A DNA stretch of 64,000 bases from Phycisphaeraceae bacterium (GTDB lineage: Bacteria; Planctomycetota; Phycisphaerae; Phycisphaerales; UBA1924). The DNA lies in the NCBI GenBank assembly GCA_015200025.1, contig CP054186.1:558001-622000 (forward strand), given 5' to 3'. The translations under genes and the position numbers were made by a program. The notes below the pieces were generated by a model. The model ran no database searches, was not told the DNA's origin, and saw only the letters and a list, made by a program, of their open reading frames with translations. Shown here piece after piece: positions 35,949 through 45,082 of this stretch; position 1 is the first letter of the stretch; the number at the start of each line of letters is the position of its first letter.

Positions 35949-37016
35949 TCAGGGCGTGGGCGCGTCGTCGCGTGGTGGGTTGAGCAGGGTATGGGTTGCG
36001 CCGACGATGGCCCGGACGGTAAGGGCGAACCGGTCGAGGTCGATCGTGTCGGTGGTGTCGGTGGGTTTGTGGTAGTTGGGGTTGCGGAAGTTGGCGGTGT
36101 CGGTGAGGATGACGGCGGGGAGCCCGGCGGCGATGAAGGGGCCGTGGTCGCTGCGGAGCAGGTCGGGCGGGGCGATGGGGAAGGCGTCGGCGACAAGGAC
36201 GCGGAGGCTGGGCTCGGCGTCCTGGAGGGCTTTGGCGAAGGGGCCGCTGAAGGCACGGTGGCGGGCGATCCCCCCCACGGCGATGAAGTCGCCGACGGTG
36301 AGTGACTCGGGGTCTTTGAGGATGGCGCCCGCGCCCGGTGGGAGTTTCTGGGAATCGGGGTCGTCGGAGAAGAAGCCGAGCATCTCGAGGCTGACCATGC
36401 CGACGAGCGCCTCGGGAGGTTGTGGGTGGTTCTTGGTGGGGGTCCAGAGGTGCCGGTGGTCCTTGACCAACTGGCGTGAGCCGACGAGCCCGGCTTCTTC
36501 GAGGGTGAAGAAGGCGACGCGGAGTGTGCGGCGTCTGGGCTGGTCCTTGAGCGCGCGGAGGGTTTCGAGGGCGGCGGCGACGCCGGTGGCGTTGTCGTCG
36601 GCCCCGGGGGTGTTGGGGAAGGCGTCGTAGTGGGCGCCGAGGATGAGGACCTCGCGGGCGAGGTCGTCGCCTTTGAGTTCGACGATGTAGTTTCGCCAGG
36701 TCGGGGGCGTGCGCGGCGCGGGCGGGTCGAGCGGGGGGGTGTCCTGGGCGGGCGTGGCTTCGCGGCGGAGGGCCATCTCGAGGAGGGCGTTGGTCCACTC
36801 GAACTCGTGGGCGGCGTGCGGGAGCGAGAGGGCGTCGAGGCGTTGGGTGAGCCAGCGCTCGGTGTCGGCGAGGCCTCGGCGGTGCTCGGCGTCGCCGAGG
36901 GCGGCGCGCTTGGTCGGGATGGAGGTGAGGAGGCCTTGGAGGCGGTCCTTCTCGACGGCGTCGGCGGGGTTGATGGGGGCGAGCGTGAACGCGAGGGCGC
37001 AGGCGGCGGCGATCAT
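35949..37016 (-). CDS. M28-family metallopeptidase (exported aminopeptidase-like)
   Basis: 355 aa with a signal peptide (MIAAACALAFTLAPINPADA). Di-zinc ligands in family order: His-Asp in LILGAHYDAFPNTPGADDNATG (both HYD and the bridging Asp of DD), Glu-Glu in FFTLEEAGLVGS, the next ligand Glu/Asp position in VSLEMLGFFSDD, and His in NYHKPTDTTDTID. The C-terminal segment LPAVILTDTANFRNPNYHKP is typical. It would remove N-terminal residues from peptides in the periplasm. It converges on nrfA with a gap of 5 bases and precedes nothing on its own strand. Confidence 0.93.
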   Translation of the reverse strand: MIAAACALAFTLAPINPADAVEKDRLQGLLTSIPTKRAALGDAEHRRGLADTERWLTQRLDALSLPHAAHEFEWTNALLEMALRREATPAQDTPPLDPPAPRTPPTWRNYIVELKGDDLAREVLILGAHYDAFPNTPGADDNATGVAAALETLRALKDQPRRRTLRVAFFTLEEAGLVGSRQLVKDHRHLWTPTKNHPQPPEALVGMVSLEMLGFFSDDPDSQKLPPGAGAILKDPESLTVGDFIAVGGIARHRAFSGPFAKALQDAEPSLRVLVADAFPIAPPDLLRSDHGPFIAAGLPAVILTDTANFRNPNYHKPTDTTDTIDLDRFALTVRAIVGATHTLLNPPRDDAPTP

Positions 37017-37071
37017 GCGTGGATCATTGGCGCGTGACCGCGGCGGTCGGCGGGGCGGGGTGGGGGCCGGG

Positions 37072-38040
37072 TTACTTGCGTTCGAGCCGTTCGAGGGCGA
37101 TCATGGCGGCGCCGTAGACGCCGGCGTTGTCCTCGAGCTGGCTGGCGACGATCTTGACGTTCTTGCACCGGTCGGGGAAGGCGAAGTTCTTGACGCTTTT
37201 GTCGACGAGGTCGACGAAGGGCTTGCCGATGGCTTCGGTGAGCCCGCCGCCGAGGACGACGCGTTCGAGGGAGAGGAGGGTGACGACGCCGGCGATCTCG
37301 ATGCCGAGGAGTTCGGCGGCGTGGAGGACGACCTCGCGGGTGACCTCGTCGCCGTCTTCGAAGGCCTTGGCGACCATCTTGGACTTGATGTCGTCGAAGT
37401 CGCCGTTGCAGAGTTCGGTGATTCTGCTTTTGCGGTTGGACTTGATGAGTCGGACGATCTGATCGACGACGGCGGTGCGGGAGCAGTTGTGTTCGAGGGA
37501 CCGGTGGCCCGGGGGGTTGTTGGGGAGGGCGATCATGTGCCCGATCTCGCCGGCGGTCATGAAGTGCCCGTAGAAGAGTTCGCCGTTGAGGATGAGCCCG
37601 CCGCCGATGCCGGTGCCGACCCAGACGCCGAGCATGTGCCTGGAGCCCTTGCCGGCGCCCAGGCGGTTCTCGCCGTAGACGGCGACGTTGACGTCGTTAT
37701 CGAGGAAGACGGGGACGCCGAGCTTTTTGGCGAGGAGTTCGGCGGCGGGGGTGTTTTTCCACCGGAGGTTGACGGCCTCGAGGACAACGCCCTGGTCGGG
37801 GTCGACGGCGCCGGGGGCGCCCAGCCCGAGGCAGGCGATGTCGCGGATGGAGAGCTTGGCGTTGGCGATGGCTTCGAGGGCGCCCTCGACGATGCGGTCG
37901 AGGACGGCGGAGGTGCCTTCGGCGGCCTTGGTCTTGCGTTTGGCGGACCCGAGGAGTTTAAAGTCCGGGCTGACGACCCCGATCTGCATGTTGGTGCCCC
38001 CGAGGTCGATGCCGAGGGCGGGCTTGTGGTTCTTGGCCAT
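37072..38040 (-). CDS. ROK-family sugar kinase (glucokinase-like) lacking the zinc motif
   Basis: 322 aa. ATP loop ALGIDLGGTNMQIGVV at the start; catalytic DN in VFLDNDVNVAVYGEN; GVWVGTGIGGGLILNGEL; and AGEIGHMIALPNNPPGHRSL, where ROK kinases have the ExGH metal site. The following cysteine cluster CGCGxxGC is absent: only EHNCSRTAVVD remains. C-terminal VVLGGGLTEAIG is present. Phosphorylates a hexose such as glucose with ATP; exact sugar uncertain. The loss of the zinc cluster is known in some ROK members but alters the active-site scaffold. Same strand and 34 bases downstream of the universal stress gene. Confidence 0.88.
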   Translation of the reverse strand: MAKNHKPALGIDLGGTNMQIGVVSPDFKLLGSAKRKTKAAEGTSAVLDRIVEGALEAIANAKLSIRDIACLGLGAPGAVDPDQGVVLEAVNLRWKNTPAAELLAKKLGVPVFLDNDVNVAVYGENRLGAGKGSRHMLGVWVGTGIGGGLILNGELFYGHFMTAGEIGHMIALPNNPPGHRSLEHNCSRTAVVDQIVRLIKSNRKSRITELCNGDFDDIKSKMVAKAFEDGDEVTREVVLHAAELLGIEIAGVVTLLSLERVVLGGGLTEAIGKPFVDLVDKSVKNFAFPDRCKNVKIVASQLEDNAGVYGAAMIALERLERK

Positions 38041-38074
38041 GAGAGTGTCCGTCGGCGGTCCGGGGTCGTGCGCG

Positions 38075-39031
38075 TTAGAACTGGGGCTTCATGGGGCCGG
38101 TGGAGTCGGGGTCGGCGAGGGAGTGGTGCGGGGCGGTGGGCAGGGGCTGCTCGAAGCCCTCGGGCTTGATGGCGAGGACGGAACAGGGGTGGTTGCGGAT
38201 GATGCGTTCGGCGGTGGACCCGAGGAAGGCGTCGCGGAAGTTCCAGGCGGCGCGGGTGCCGATGACGGCGAGGTCGGCCTTGTTGGTGGTGGCGTAGTCG
38301 ATGAAGGCCTTGGCGTGGCTCTGGCCCGGGAAGGCGACGAAGGTTGGCTTGAGGGCGAGGAGTTCGTGCTGGAGGGGCTGGGTGAAGGCCTTCATGCGGG
38401 CGATGACGGCCTCGCGGAGGCGTTCGGGGAAGTCGGGCATGGAGGCGGCGATCTCGCCCGGCGGGGTGGTCCCGGCGTATGGGTCCTTGTAGACGTGGAG
38501 GATGGTGAGGGCGGCCTGGTCCTGGGCGGCGATCCGGACGGCCTGATCGACGGCGGTGAGGCAGGTCTTGGAGAAGTCCATGCCGACGAGGACGTGGGCG
38601 AAGCGGCCCTGATGGCCTTCCTGGACGAGGAGGACCTTGGAGGCGGCCTTCTGGACGCAGGCGGCGGCGACGTGCCCGATGCCGCGGTGGGCGTCGAGGA
38701 CGGAATGCTCGCCCATGACGAGGAGGTCGGCGTTGGCGGAGGTGACGTGGGAGAGGATGGCGTGGGCGGGGTGCCCGACGGCGGTGTGGAAGGCGGCCTG
38801 TCCCTTGACCTGCGCAGAGAGCTTGGCCCAGCGGGTGTTGGCCTCGGCGGCGAGTTGGTCGGGCGTGGGGACGAGGGCGGCGAGTTCGGGCCCGTACCAG
38901 ATGGGCTCGACGACGTGGAGGGCGTGGACCTGGGCGCGCGAGAACGCGGCGACCCGGTTGGCCTGCCTCAGCGCGTCGAGCGAGCAGGCGGAGAAATCGA
39001 CGGCGACGAGGATGGTCTTGAGGCGGTCCAT
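38075..39031 (-). CDS. Tandem universal stress protein
   Basis: 318 aa containing two UspA domains. Domain 1: LKTILVAVDFSACSLDALRQ, HALHVVEPI, DLLVMGEHS. Domain 2 (from about residue 145): HVLVGMDFSKTCLTAVDQAV, LTILHVYKDPYAG, LAVIGTRAAWNFRDAFLGST with the Gly-x-x-Gly-x-(9)-Gly(S/T) ATP-binding pattern best preserved here (GSTAERIIRNHPCSVLAI). Domain 1 reads GEHSVLDAHRGIGHVAAACV, a degenerate loop, so nucleotide binding may be limited to domain 2. Cytoplasmic, stress or redox associated by family. Probably transcribed with the ROK gene. Confidence 0.92.
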   Translation of the reverse strand: MDRLKTILVAVDFSACSLDALRQANRVAAFSRAQVHALHVVEPIWYGPELAALVPTPDQLAAEANTRWAKLSAQVKGQAAFHTAVGHPAHAILSHVTSANADLLVMGEHSVLDAHRGIGHVAAACVQKAASKVLLVQEGHQGRFAHVLVGMDFSKTCLTAVDQAVRIAAQDQAALTILHVYKDPYAGTTPPGEIAASMPDFPERLREAVIARMKAFTQPLQHELLALKPTFVAFPGQSHAKAFIDYATTNKADLAVIGTRAAWNFRDAFLGSTAERIIRNHPCSVLAIKPEGFEQPLPTAPHHSLADPDSTGPMKPQF

Positions 39032-39082
39032 GGTGGTCTCCGTGGCGTCGGCGCGGCGGAGTGGCCGCGGCGTGGGATTGTA

Positions 39083-40138
39083 TCAGACGGTTTCGTCCGA
39101 ATCGTGGTTCTCGGGGGTCGGGGGGGCGTCGTCTCGCGCCGGGTCGGCGAGCCTTCGGAGCGCGTCGGCGCTGATGGTGTCGTAGCAGGAGGCCAGCAGC
39201 CCGACGAGCGGGAACGAGGACTGGGGGAACGGGCTGGGTCCCAGACGCCGGAGCAGCGGGTGCGTGACGGGCGGCGGGAGGATGGGCCCGTCGGCGTCGC
39301 GGAGCTGAGGGCCGGCGTCCCAGAAATGGTCGAGCGAGGCCTGGAGCGGCGGGTGCTCGAGGTCGGAGACGCCCGCGACGCGTCCGTGGTAGAGGCCCGC
39401 GCCGCGGGCGGGCGAGAGGAGCGCCCGCTGGTGGCGGACGCGGTCGAGGAGTTCCTGCGCCGGCAGGCCGCGGAGCTTGAAGATGAGGAAGGGGTCCTCG
39501 GCGAGGCGGTCGGCGAGGAGGTAGGCGGCGCAGGCGGCGTGCTTGCACCAGGCCCCGGCGCGGGGCGCGGGGGCGGCGGGCGGCGGCGGGGTCGAGGCCT
39601 GGTCGCGCGGGGTGTCGGTCGTGGGGTCCGTCGTCGGGGTGGAGGCCCAGGTCCTCTTGCAGGTGCACGAGACCTGAAGGTCGGTGGGTTCGAGGGGGAC
39701 CAGACGCAGGCCCATGGGGGCGAAGAGGTCTTCGATGGAGGTGGCCAGTTCGCGGGCGAGGACGCGTGCGGCGTGGGCTGGGCTCTCGCTGATGGCGAGG
39801 ACGACTTTGTGCCAATGATCGTCGGAGAACTCGGCGAAGGCGAGGCGGACGGTGTAGGGGCGGTCGGCGCGTCCCTGGACGACGGCGACGACGGCGCCGG
39901 GGTCGAAGGTGATGGACTTGGTCTGCCCGAGGCGTGCGTAGAGGAGCCCCTCGGCGAGGTCGGGCCCGGAGGCGGCCTCGATGAGGCGGACGAGGCGTTG
40001 GGAGGCCCAGGCGTCGGGGCGGGGGTCGGCGTCGGCGGGGCGTTCGGGGAGTTTGACCCCGCCGCGGACCTTGCGCGGGTGGAGCCTGGGCGGGGCCTCC
40101 CGGCGGGTGTTGAAGTTGGGGGCCGGTCGGTCGCTCAT
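39083..40138 (-). CDS. SWIM zinc-finger protein (partner of SNF2 helicase)
   Basis: 351 aa from the ATG at 40138. The SWIM motif CxCx(n)CxH is seen as VSCTCKRTW followed after a Pro/Thr-rich spacer by WCKHAACAAYLLADRL, around residues 155-205. The N-terminal part has the pattern of YwqB-type proteins (ARLGQTKSITFDPGAVVAVV, AFAEFSDDHWHKVVLAISES). Its ATG overlaps the SNF2 gene stop by 4 bases (ATGA), giving coupled translation. The pair SWIM plus SNF2 is conserved in many bacteria; function is thought to involve DNA or nucleoprotein remodelling, not settled. Confidence 0.9.
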   Translation of the reverse strand: MSDRPAPNFNTRREAPPRLHPRKVRGGVKLPERPADADPRPDAWASQRLVRLIEAASGPDLAEGLLYARLGQTKSITFDPGAVVAVVQGRADRPYTVRLAFAEFSDDHWHKVVLAISESPAHAARVLARELATSIEDLFAPMGLRLVPLEPTDLQVSCTCKRTWASTPTTDPTTDTPRDQASTPPPPAAPAPRAGAWCKHAACAAYLLADRLAEDPFLIFKLRGLPAQELLDRVRHQRALLSPARGAGLYHGRVAGVSDLEHPPLQASLDHFWDAGPQLRDADGPILPPPVTHPLLRRLGPSPFPQSSFPLVGLLASCYDTISADALRRLADPARDDAPPTPENHDSDETV

Positions 40139-43100
40139 GCGTCGATCTCGTCGAGGACGGCGTCGTTTCGGAGGGTGAGGAGGTCTCGGAGCTGGGTGGC
40201 GTCGAGTTCGGTGAGCCAGGCCTCGCCGCCGCCGATGATTTTCTCGGCGAGTTCGGTCTTGGCCTCGATCATCTGGTCGATGCGTTCTTCGAGGGTGCCG
40301 CGGACGACGAACTTGTGGACCTGGACGGTGCGGGTCTGCCCGATGCGGTAGGCGCGGTCGGTGGCCTGGTTCTCGACGGCGGGGTTCCACCAGCGGTCGA
40401 AGTGGAAGACGTGGGTGGCGGCGGTGAGGTTGAGCCCGACGCCGCCGGCCTTGAGGGAGACGATCATGATGGGGGACTTCCCGTCGGCGCGTTGGAAGCG
40501 TTCGACGAGCTGGACGCGTTGGGTCTGGGTGGTCCCGCCGTGGAGGAAGAGGATGTCGCGTTCGAGGTGGTGGCGGAGGATGGCGGCGAGGATCTCGCCC
40601 ATCTGCCGGAACTGGGTGAAGACGAGGGCCTGATCGCCCTCGGCGAGGAGTTCGTCCATCATCTCGAGGAGGCGGATGCACTTGCCCGAGCGGCCCGGGG
40701 CGGGGGGCTTGCCGGCGCCGGGGGTCCAGTCTTTGAGCATCTGGGCGGGGTGGTTGCAGATCTGCTTGAGGCGGATGAGCCCGGCGAGGACGAGCCCGCG
40801 GCGTTGGATCCCCTCGGCGCGTTCGACCTCGGCGAGCATCCGGCGGACGCAGGTCTCGTAGAGCTCGGCCTGCTCGGGGGTCAGGGCGGCGTGCTCCTTG
40901 GACTCGACCTTCTCGGGGAGGTCGGCGACGACGTTGGGGTCGGACTTGAGCCGGCGGAGCACGAACGGGCGGACCAACCCGCGGAGTTGCTCGGCGCGGG
41001 CGCGGTCCTTGTCGCGCTCGATGGGGACGGAGAACCTCGTGCGGAAGGACGCGGCGGCCCCGAGGTAGCCGGGGTTGAGGAAATCGACGATCGACCAGAG
41101 CTCGCTGAGGCGGTTCTCGACGGGGGTGCCGGTGAGGGCGACGCGCTTGTCGGCGGGGATGGAACGGACGGCCTGGGCCTGCTTGGCGAGCGGGTTCTTG
41201 ATGTACTGGGCCTCGTCGAGGACGAGCCGACCCCAGGGGACCTTGGCGAGCAGGTCGCGGTCGCGGTGGGCGAGGGCGTAGGTGGTGATGGCCAGGTCGC
41301 AGCGGTCGGCATGCTCGAGGAAGCGCTCGGCGGCGAGCCGCTCGGGCCCGTGGTGGACCAGGACGCGCAGTTCGGGGCAGAAGCGTTTGGTCTCGTGGAT
41401 CCAATTGCCCACGACGGACATGGGGACGATGAGGAGGGTGGGTCGGACGGCCAGGGGCGGGTCGGCGGGGGTGGGCGGCTGGCGTTCGAGGGCCAGGAGG
41501 GCGAGGAGCTGGATGGTCTTGCCCAGACCCATGTCGTCGGCGAGGCACATGGAGAGGCCCATGCGTTCGAGGAAGGCGAGCCAGGAGAGCCCGCGGAGTT
41601 GGTAGGGGCGGAGGGTGCCGTGGAAGTTAAGGGGCGGGTCGACGGGGGTGAGGGAGGCGTGGGCGGCCTCGGCGTTGATGAGGGCGGAGGCCCACCCGGA
41701 GACTTCGAGCCCGACGACGGGGATGCCGGTGTGCTTGGTGTCGGTGGCGTAGGCGGCGCGGAGGGCGTCGCCGACGGTCATCTCGCCACCGGGGTGCTCG
41801 CGCATGAAGCGGATGGCGGCGGCGACGTCCTCGGGGCGGACCTCGACCCAGCGACCGTTGACGCGGACGAGCGGGCTCTTGCGTGCGGCGAGCTGCTCGA
41901 ACTCGTCGAGGGACAGGGTGGTGTCGCCCAGGGCGATCTCCCAGCGGTAGCGGACGATGGCGGCGAGCCCGAGCGATGGGGGCTTGGCGACGGCGGAGGC
42001 CTGGGACGGCGCGGCGCCGGGCTCGCGCTGGTCGCTCTCGATCCGGAGGCGGGCGCCCAGGCGCGCCAGGGGTGATTCCCACCACTGCGGGTTGTGGACG
42101 GCGAAGCCCTGCTCCTTGAGCAGCGGGGCAAACTCGCGGAGGAACTCGTAGGCCTGCCGCGTGGTGACGGTGAGGTCGACGGCCTCGGGCTCGTCGAGCG
42201 AGGCCTGGAGGCGGCGGTAGATCCGGGCGGCCCTGCCCAGCTCGCCCAAGAGGAGCTCCTGGGGCTGGTCGATGCGCTTGCCGGCGACGGTGAGGGCGCT
42301 CCCGGGGACGGCCCAGAGGTCGGCGGCGTCGACGATGAGGTCGGGCTGGTCGAGGGACTGGAGGTGGAAACTGATGCTCCAGGGCTGCTCTTCGTCGCGT
42401 TGGGAGGAGCCCGGGAGGATGACGGGCTCGTTGAGGCGCAGGAGGAGGCGCCAGGCGGAGCTGGCGCCGCGGTCTTCGAGGAGGGCGACCCAGTGGCGGA
42501 CACGGCGCGAGACTTCCTGCTGGGCGGCGGGGGTCCCCGGGACGCGGGTGTCGGCGGTGAGCAGCCCGGACATGAGGGAGACCGGGATGTCGCGGGCCGG
42601 GTCGCGCCCGTCGATGGCGGAGGCGAAATCGTCGGCGGCCAGGGCGCGCCGGCACCAGGCGTCGGCGACGCGGCAGGCGAGGTCCTCGACGATGGCCCAG
42701 GGCTCGTGGCGGAGCGTGTCGATGGACGCCCGCGCGGCGGCGGGCATGGAGGCGATGAGCAGCGCCAGACGCTGCGCGGTCGGCTCGTCGCTCAGCCACG
42801 GCTGCCACGCGGCGACGGTGTCGCCCTCGGGCGCGGGGCGGGTGACGGGGACGAAGCGTTGCTGAGCGAGGGTGGAGAGGACGAGCCGGACGGCGACGGC
42901 GAAGAATCGGGCGTCGTCGGCGATCACGGCGGCGTGGGCGTCGCCCTCGAGGCTCGCGCCGGGGTGGTCGGGGGGTTCGTCGGCGGCGTCGGTAAGACGC
43001 TGGAGGAGCGCGGGGGCGTGCAGCGGCGGGACCCGGACGACGGGGACGGTGAAGGGCTGGAGGGTGAGCGGGGCGTCGTCGGTGGCCGGGGAACCCACGG

Positions 43101-43371
43101 CGAGGGCGAGGGCCGGGCTGGGCGCGGGGAGGTGGGCGTGGGGCGACTCAACGGCGGGGAGGGCCAGGTCAGCGCTGAGGGTCGTGTGTTCGAGCCCGCG
43201 CCAGAGCCGGGAGTGATCGAGGAGTTGCTCGTGCGGGGCGGCGAAGGGGTGTGGCGGGGTAGATGCGGCGGGCGGCGCGGCGAACGACTCGCGCCGGGCG
43301 AACGCCCCCGCGTGTTCGGCCCAGAGACAGAGACCGCCGGCGGTCCAAACCGCGTGCCACACCATGCTCAC
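40135..43371 (-). CDS. SNF2-family DNA helicase/translocase (HepA/YwqA-like)
   Basis: 1078 aa. N-terminal 560 residues form the bacterial SNF2-associated region (YRWEIALGDTTLSLDEFEQL, RVNGRWVEVRPEDVAAAIRF). ATPase core: Walker A LADDMGLGKTIQ near 610, motif Ia TLLIVPMSVVGNWIHE, DEAQ box RLVLDEAQYIKN near 717, motif III ALTGTPVENRLSELWSI, and C-lobe motifs VFTQFRQMGEILAAIL, LFLHGGTTQTQR, SLKAGGVGLNLTAATHVFHF, DRAYRIGQTRTVQVHKFV. An ATP-driven duplex-DNA translocase. GTG at 43371 has GGGAGGG upstream; an ATG two codons later is possible. Confidence 0.96.
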   Translation of the reverse strand: MSMVWHAVWTAGGLCLWAEHAGAFARRESFAAPPAASTPPHPFAAPHEQLLDHSRLWRGLEHTTLSADLALPAVESPHAHLPAPSPALALAVGSPATDDAPLTLQPFTVPVVRVPPLHAPALLQRLTDAADEPPDHPGASLEGDAHAAVIADDARFFAVAVRLVLSTLAQQRFVPVTRPAPEGDTVAAWQPWLSDEPTAQRLALLIASMPAAARASIDTLRHEPWAIVEDLACRVADAWCRRALAADDFASAIDGRDPARDIPVSLMSGLLTADTRVPGTPAAQQEVSRRVRHWVALLEDRGASSAWRLLLRLNEPVILPGSSQRDEEQPWSISFHLQSLDQPDLIVDAADLWAVPGSALTVAGKRIDQPQELLLGELGRAARIYRRLQASLDEPEAVDLTVTTRQAYEFLREFAPLLKEQGFAVHNPQWWESPLARLGARLRIESDQREPGAAPSQASAVAKPPSLGLAAIVRYRWEIALGDTTLSLDEFEQLAARKSPLVRVNGRWVEVRPEDVAAAIRFMREHPGGEMTVGDALRAAYATDTKHTGIPVVGLEVSGWASALINAEAAHASLTPVDPPLNFHGTLRPYQLRGLSWLAFLERMGLSMCLADDMGLGKTIQLLALLALERQPPTPADPPLAVRPTLLIVPMSVVGNWIHETKRFCPELRVLVHHGPERLAAERFLEHADRCDLAITTYALAHRDRDLLAKVPWGRLVLDEAQYIKNPLAKQAQAVRSIPADKRVALTGTPVENRLSELWSIVDFLNPGYLGAAASFRTRFSVPIERDKDRARAEQLRGLVRPFVLRRLKSDPNVVADLPEKVESKEHAALTPEQAELYETCVRRMLAEVERAEGIQRRGLVLAGLIRLKQICNHPAQMLKDWTPGAGKPPAPGRSGKCIRLLEMMDELLAEGDQALVFTQFRQMGEILAAILRHHLERDILFLHGGTTQTQRVQLVERFQRADGKSPIMIVSLKAGGVGLNLTAATHVFHFDRWWNPAVENQATDRAYRIGQTRTVQVHKFVVRGTLEERIDQMIEAKTELAEKIIGGGEAWLTELDATQLRDLLTLRNDAVLDEIDA

Positions 43372-43444
43372 GAGACGGGATCCCTCCCCCCTGTGCCTCG
43401 CGGGGGTGGCACGGGCCTGCCCGGCGAGGCGTGGTCGGACTGAA

Positions 43445-43517
43445 TGAGGGCGCAGGGACTCGAACCCTGGACCCGCGGCTTAAAAGGCCGATGCTCTACC
43501 AACTGAGCTACGCCCTC
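43445..43517 (-). tRNA. tRNA-Lys (anticodon TTT)
   Basis: 73-nt cloverleaf on the minus strand: acceptor GAGGGCG/CGCCCTC with discriminator A, D arm GCTC/GAGC with AGTTGGTA loop, anticodon stem CGGC/GCCG around loop CTTTTAA (anticodon TTT), T arm CAGGG/CCCTG with TTCGAGT. CCA is not encoded. It lies 74 bases upstream of the SNF2 gene on the same strand. Confidence 0.96.
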
Positions 43518-43646
43518 TCATACGTCGGGGCGTTCGGACGCCCTTCCGCGCGCGATTCTAGGAGTCTTGGGGGGCCGGGTCACGCGCGTCGGTCGATCGA
43601 CGGGATGGCCGGGCGGCCCGGTCGGCGGCCGACCTATGTTGGGCCC

Positions 43647-44933
43647 ATGGCCGGAGGCGCATCAGAGACGGAGCCCGGGGGGGGTGAGGGAGGCCCGGGC
43701 GTACGCGCGGGGCTGGGGCATCGCCGGTGGTGGGTCCTGGGGGCGCACGTGGCGGGGTCGTCGCTGGTGCAGGCGCCGCTGATGGCGTCGGTGTTCATGC
43801 TCCCGGTGGTGGCGCGGAAGCACTTTGGGGCGGGGGATTGGGAGACCCTGGCGATCACGGCGTTGCCGAACGCGATGTTCGTGACGTCGATTTTCTGGAA
43901 CGGGCTCTTGGAGCGGTGGCGGACGGGCCCGTTCCTGCTGGTGTACTGGGTGTGCGTGGGCGGGCCGATGCTGGCGACGTCGGGCGTGACGTCGCTGTGG
44001 GCGGTGCTGGCGTTGCACGCGGTGCTGAGCGTGGGCGTCTCGGGGTACATCCCGGTATCGGGGGATCTGCTGCGGCGGCTCTACCCCGAGAAGGCCCGCG
44101 GGCGGGTGTACGCGGTGCTGCTGGGCGCGAACATGGTGGCGCTGGCGGCGGCGACGCGGGCGGTCGGGGCGTGGCTCGACCGAGACCCCGAGGCGTTCCG
44201 GGTGTACATGCCGCTGGCGGGGGTGATGGCGCTCGCGGGGTGCGGGGTGCTGGGCGCGTTGTCGGGGCTGGGCGGGGGGCGTGGGCCGAGGGGGCGTTCG
44301 GAGCGGGTGTCGTGGCGTGGGGTGGTGTCGCCGGTGCTGCACATGCGCGAGGTGCTGCGTGGGGACCCGGTGTTCGCGCGGTACGAGGGGGCGTTCATGA
44401 CGTACGGGGTGGGGTGGATGATCTGCGCCGCGTTGCTCCCGATCCTGGCGACCGACCGGCTCGGGCTGACGTACGACCAGACGGGGTCGTCGACGCAGGT
44501 GGCGTACGCGTGGGCGATCGTGGCGGCGCTGGCGCCGTTCGGGCTGCTGATCGACCGGATCGGCCCGATCCGCACGAGCGGGCTGGCGTTTCTGGGGTTG
44601 TCGGCGTACCCGATCGGGCTGATGCTGGCGGACGGTCCGCTGGGGTTGACGGCGGCGAGCGTGGCGTACGGGATCGCGCACGCGGGGGTAAGCGTGGGGT
44701 GGATGGTGGGCCCGGTGAGCCTGGCGCCGACGCGGGAGAAGGCGGGGCAGTACGCGGCGATCCACGCGACGCTGGTGGGGGTCCGCGGGGCGTTGTTCCA
44801 GTTTCTGGGGGTGTGGCTGTACCAGTTGACGGGGACGTTCGCGTGGCCTTTGGGGCTGGCGGCGGTGTCGTTCGTGTGGGCGTGGCGCCAGATGGGGGCG
44901 CTGGACCGGCGGGTCCGGAGCCCGGGGTCCTGA
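43647..44933 (+). CDS. MFS transporter
   Basis: 428 aa from the ATG at 43647 after a short Gly/Glu-rich lead. Around 11-12 hydrophobic spans, for example WWVLGAHVAGSSLVQAPLMA, AVLALHAVLSVGVSGYIPVS, and VAYAWAIVAALAPFGLLIDR. Basic loop residues LLRRLYPEKARGRVYAVLLG and AWLDRDPEAFRVYMPLAGVM fit the major facilitator pattern of internal loops. No substrate can be proposed and no efflux or uptake partner is adjacent. Divergent from tRNA-Lys. Confidence 0.82.
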   Translation: MAGGASETEPGGGEGGPGVRAGLGHRRWWVLGAHVAGSSLVQAPLMASVFMLPVVARKHFGAGDWETLAITALPNAMFVTSIFWNGLLERWRTGPFLLVYWVCVGGPMLATSGVTSLWAVLALHAVLSVGVSGYIPVSGDLLRRLYPEKARGRVYAVLLGANMVALAAATRAVGAWLDRDPEAFRVYMPLAGVMALAGCGVLGALSGLGGGRGPRGRSERVSWRGVVSPVLHMREVLRGDPVFARYEGAFMTYGVGWMICAALLPILATDRLGLTYDQTGSSTQVAYAWAIVAALAPFGLLIDRIGPIRTSGLAFLGLSAYPIGLMLADGPLGLTAASVAYGIAHAGVSVGWMVGPVSLAPTREKAGQYAAIHATLVGVRGALFQFLGVWLYQLTGTFAWPLGLAAVSFVWAWRQMGALDRRVRSPGS

Positions 44934-45082
44934 ATCCACGGGGCGTGGCGGCGCGAACTTTGTGGGCGTTGGGAACGAACGGACCGACGTAGGATCCCAA
45001 GGAAGGGTTGAGGGGCAGGGTCCGGGAGGGTGTGGCGTTCCGTGGGACGTGCGGGCGATGGGTTATCCGGGAGGTTGTGCTG

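Noticed and set aside
33715..36798. Long minus-strand open frame across nrfH and nrfA
   Set aside because: The plus-strand genes carry nine heme motifs and family signatures in total; the antisense frame is low-complexity Arg/Pro/His.
43350..43365. TGGCACG-N4-TTGG on the minus strand at the SNF2 start
   Set aside because: Lies inside the coding sequence and the -12 GC is missing; likely chance.
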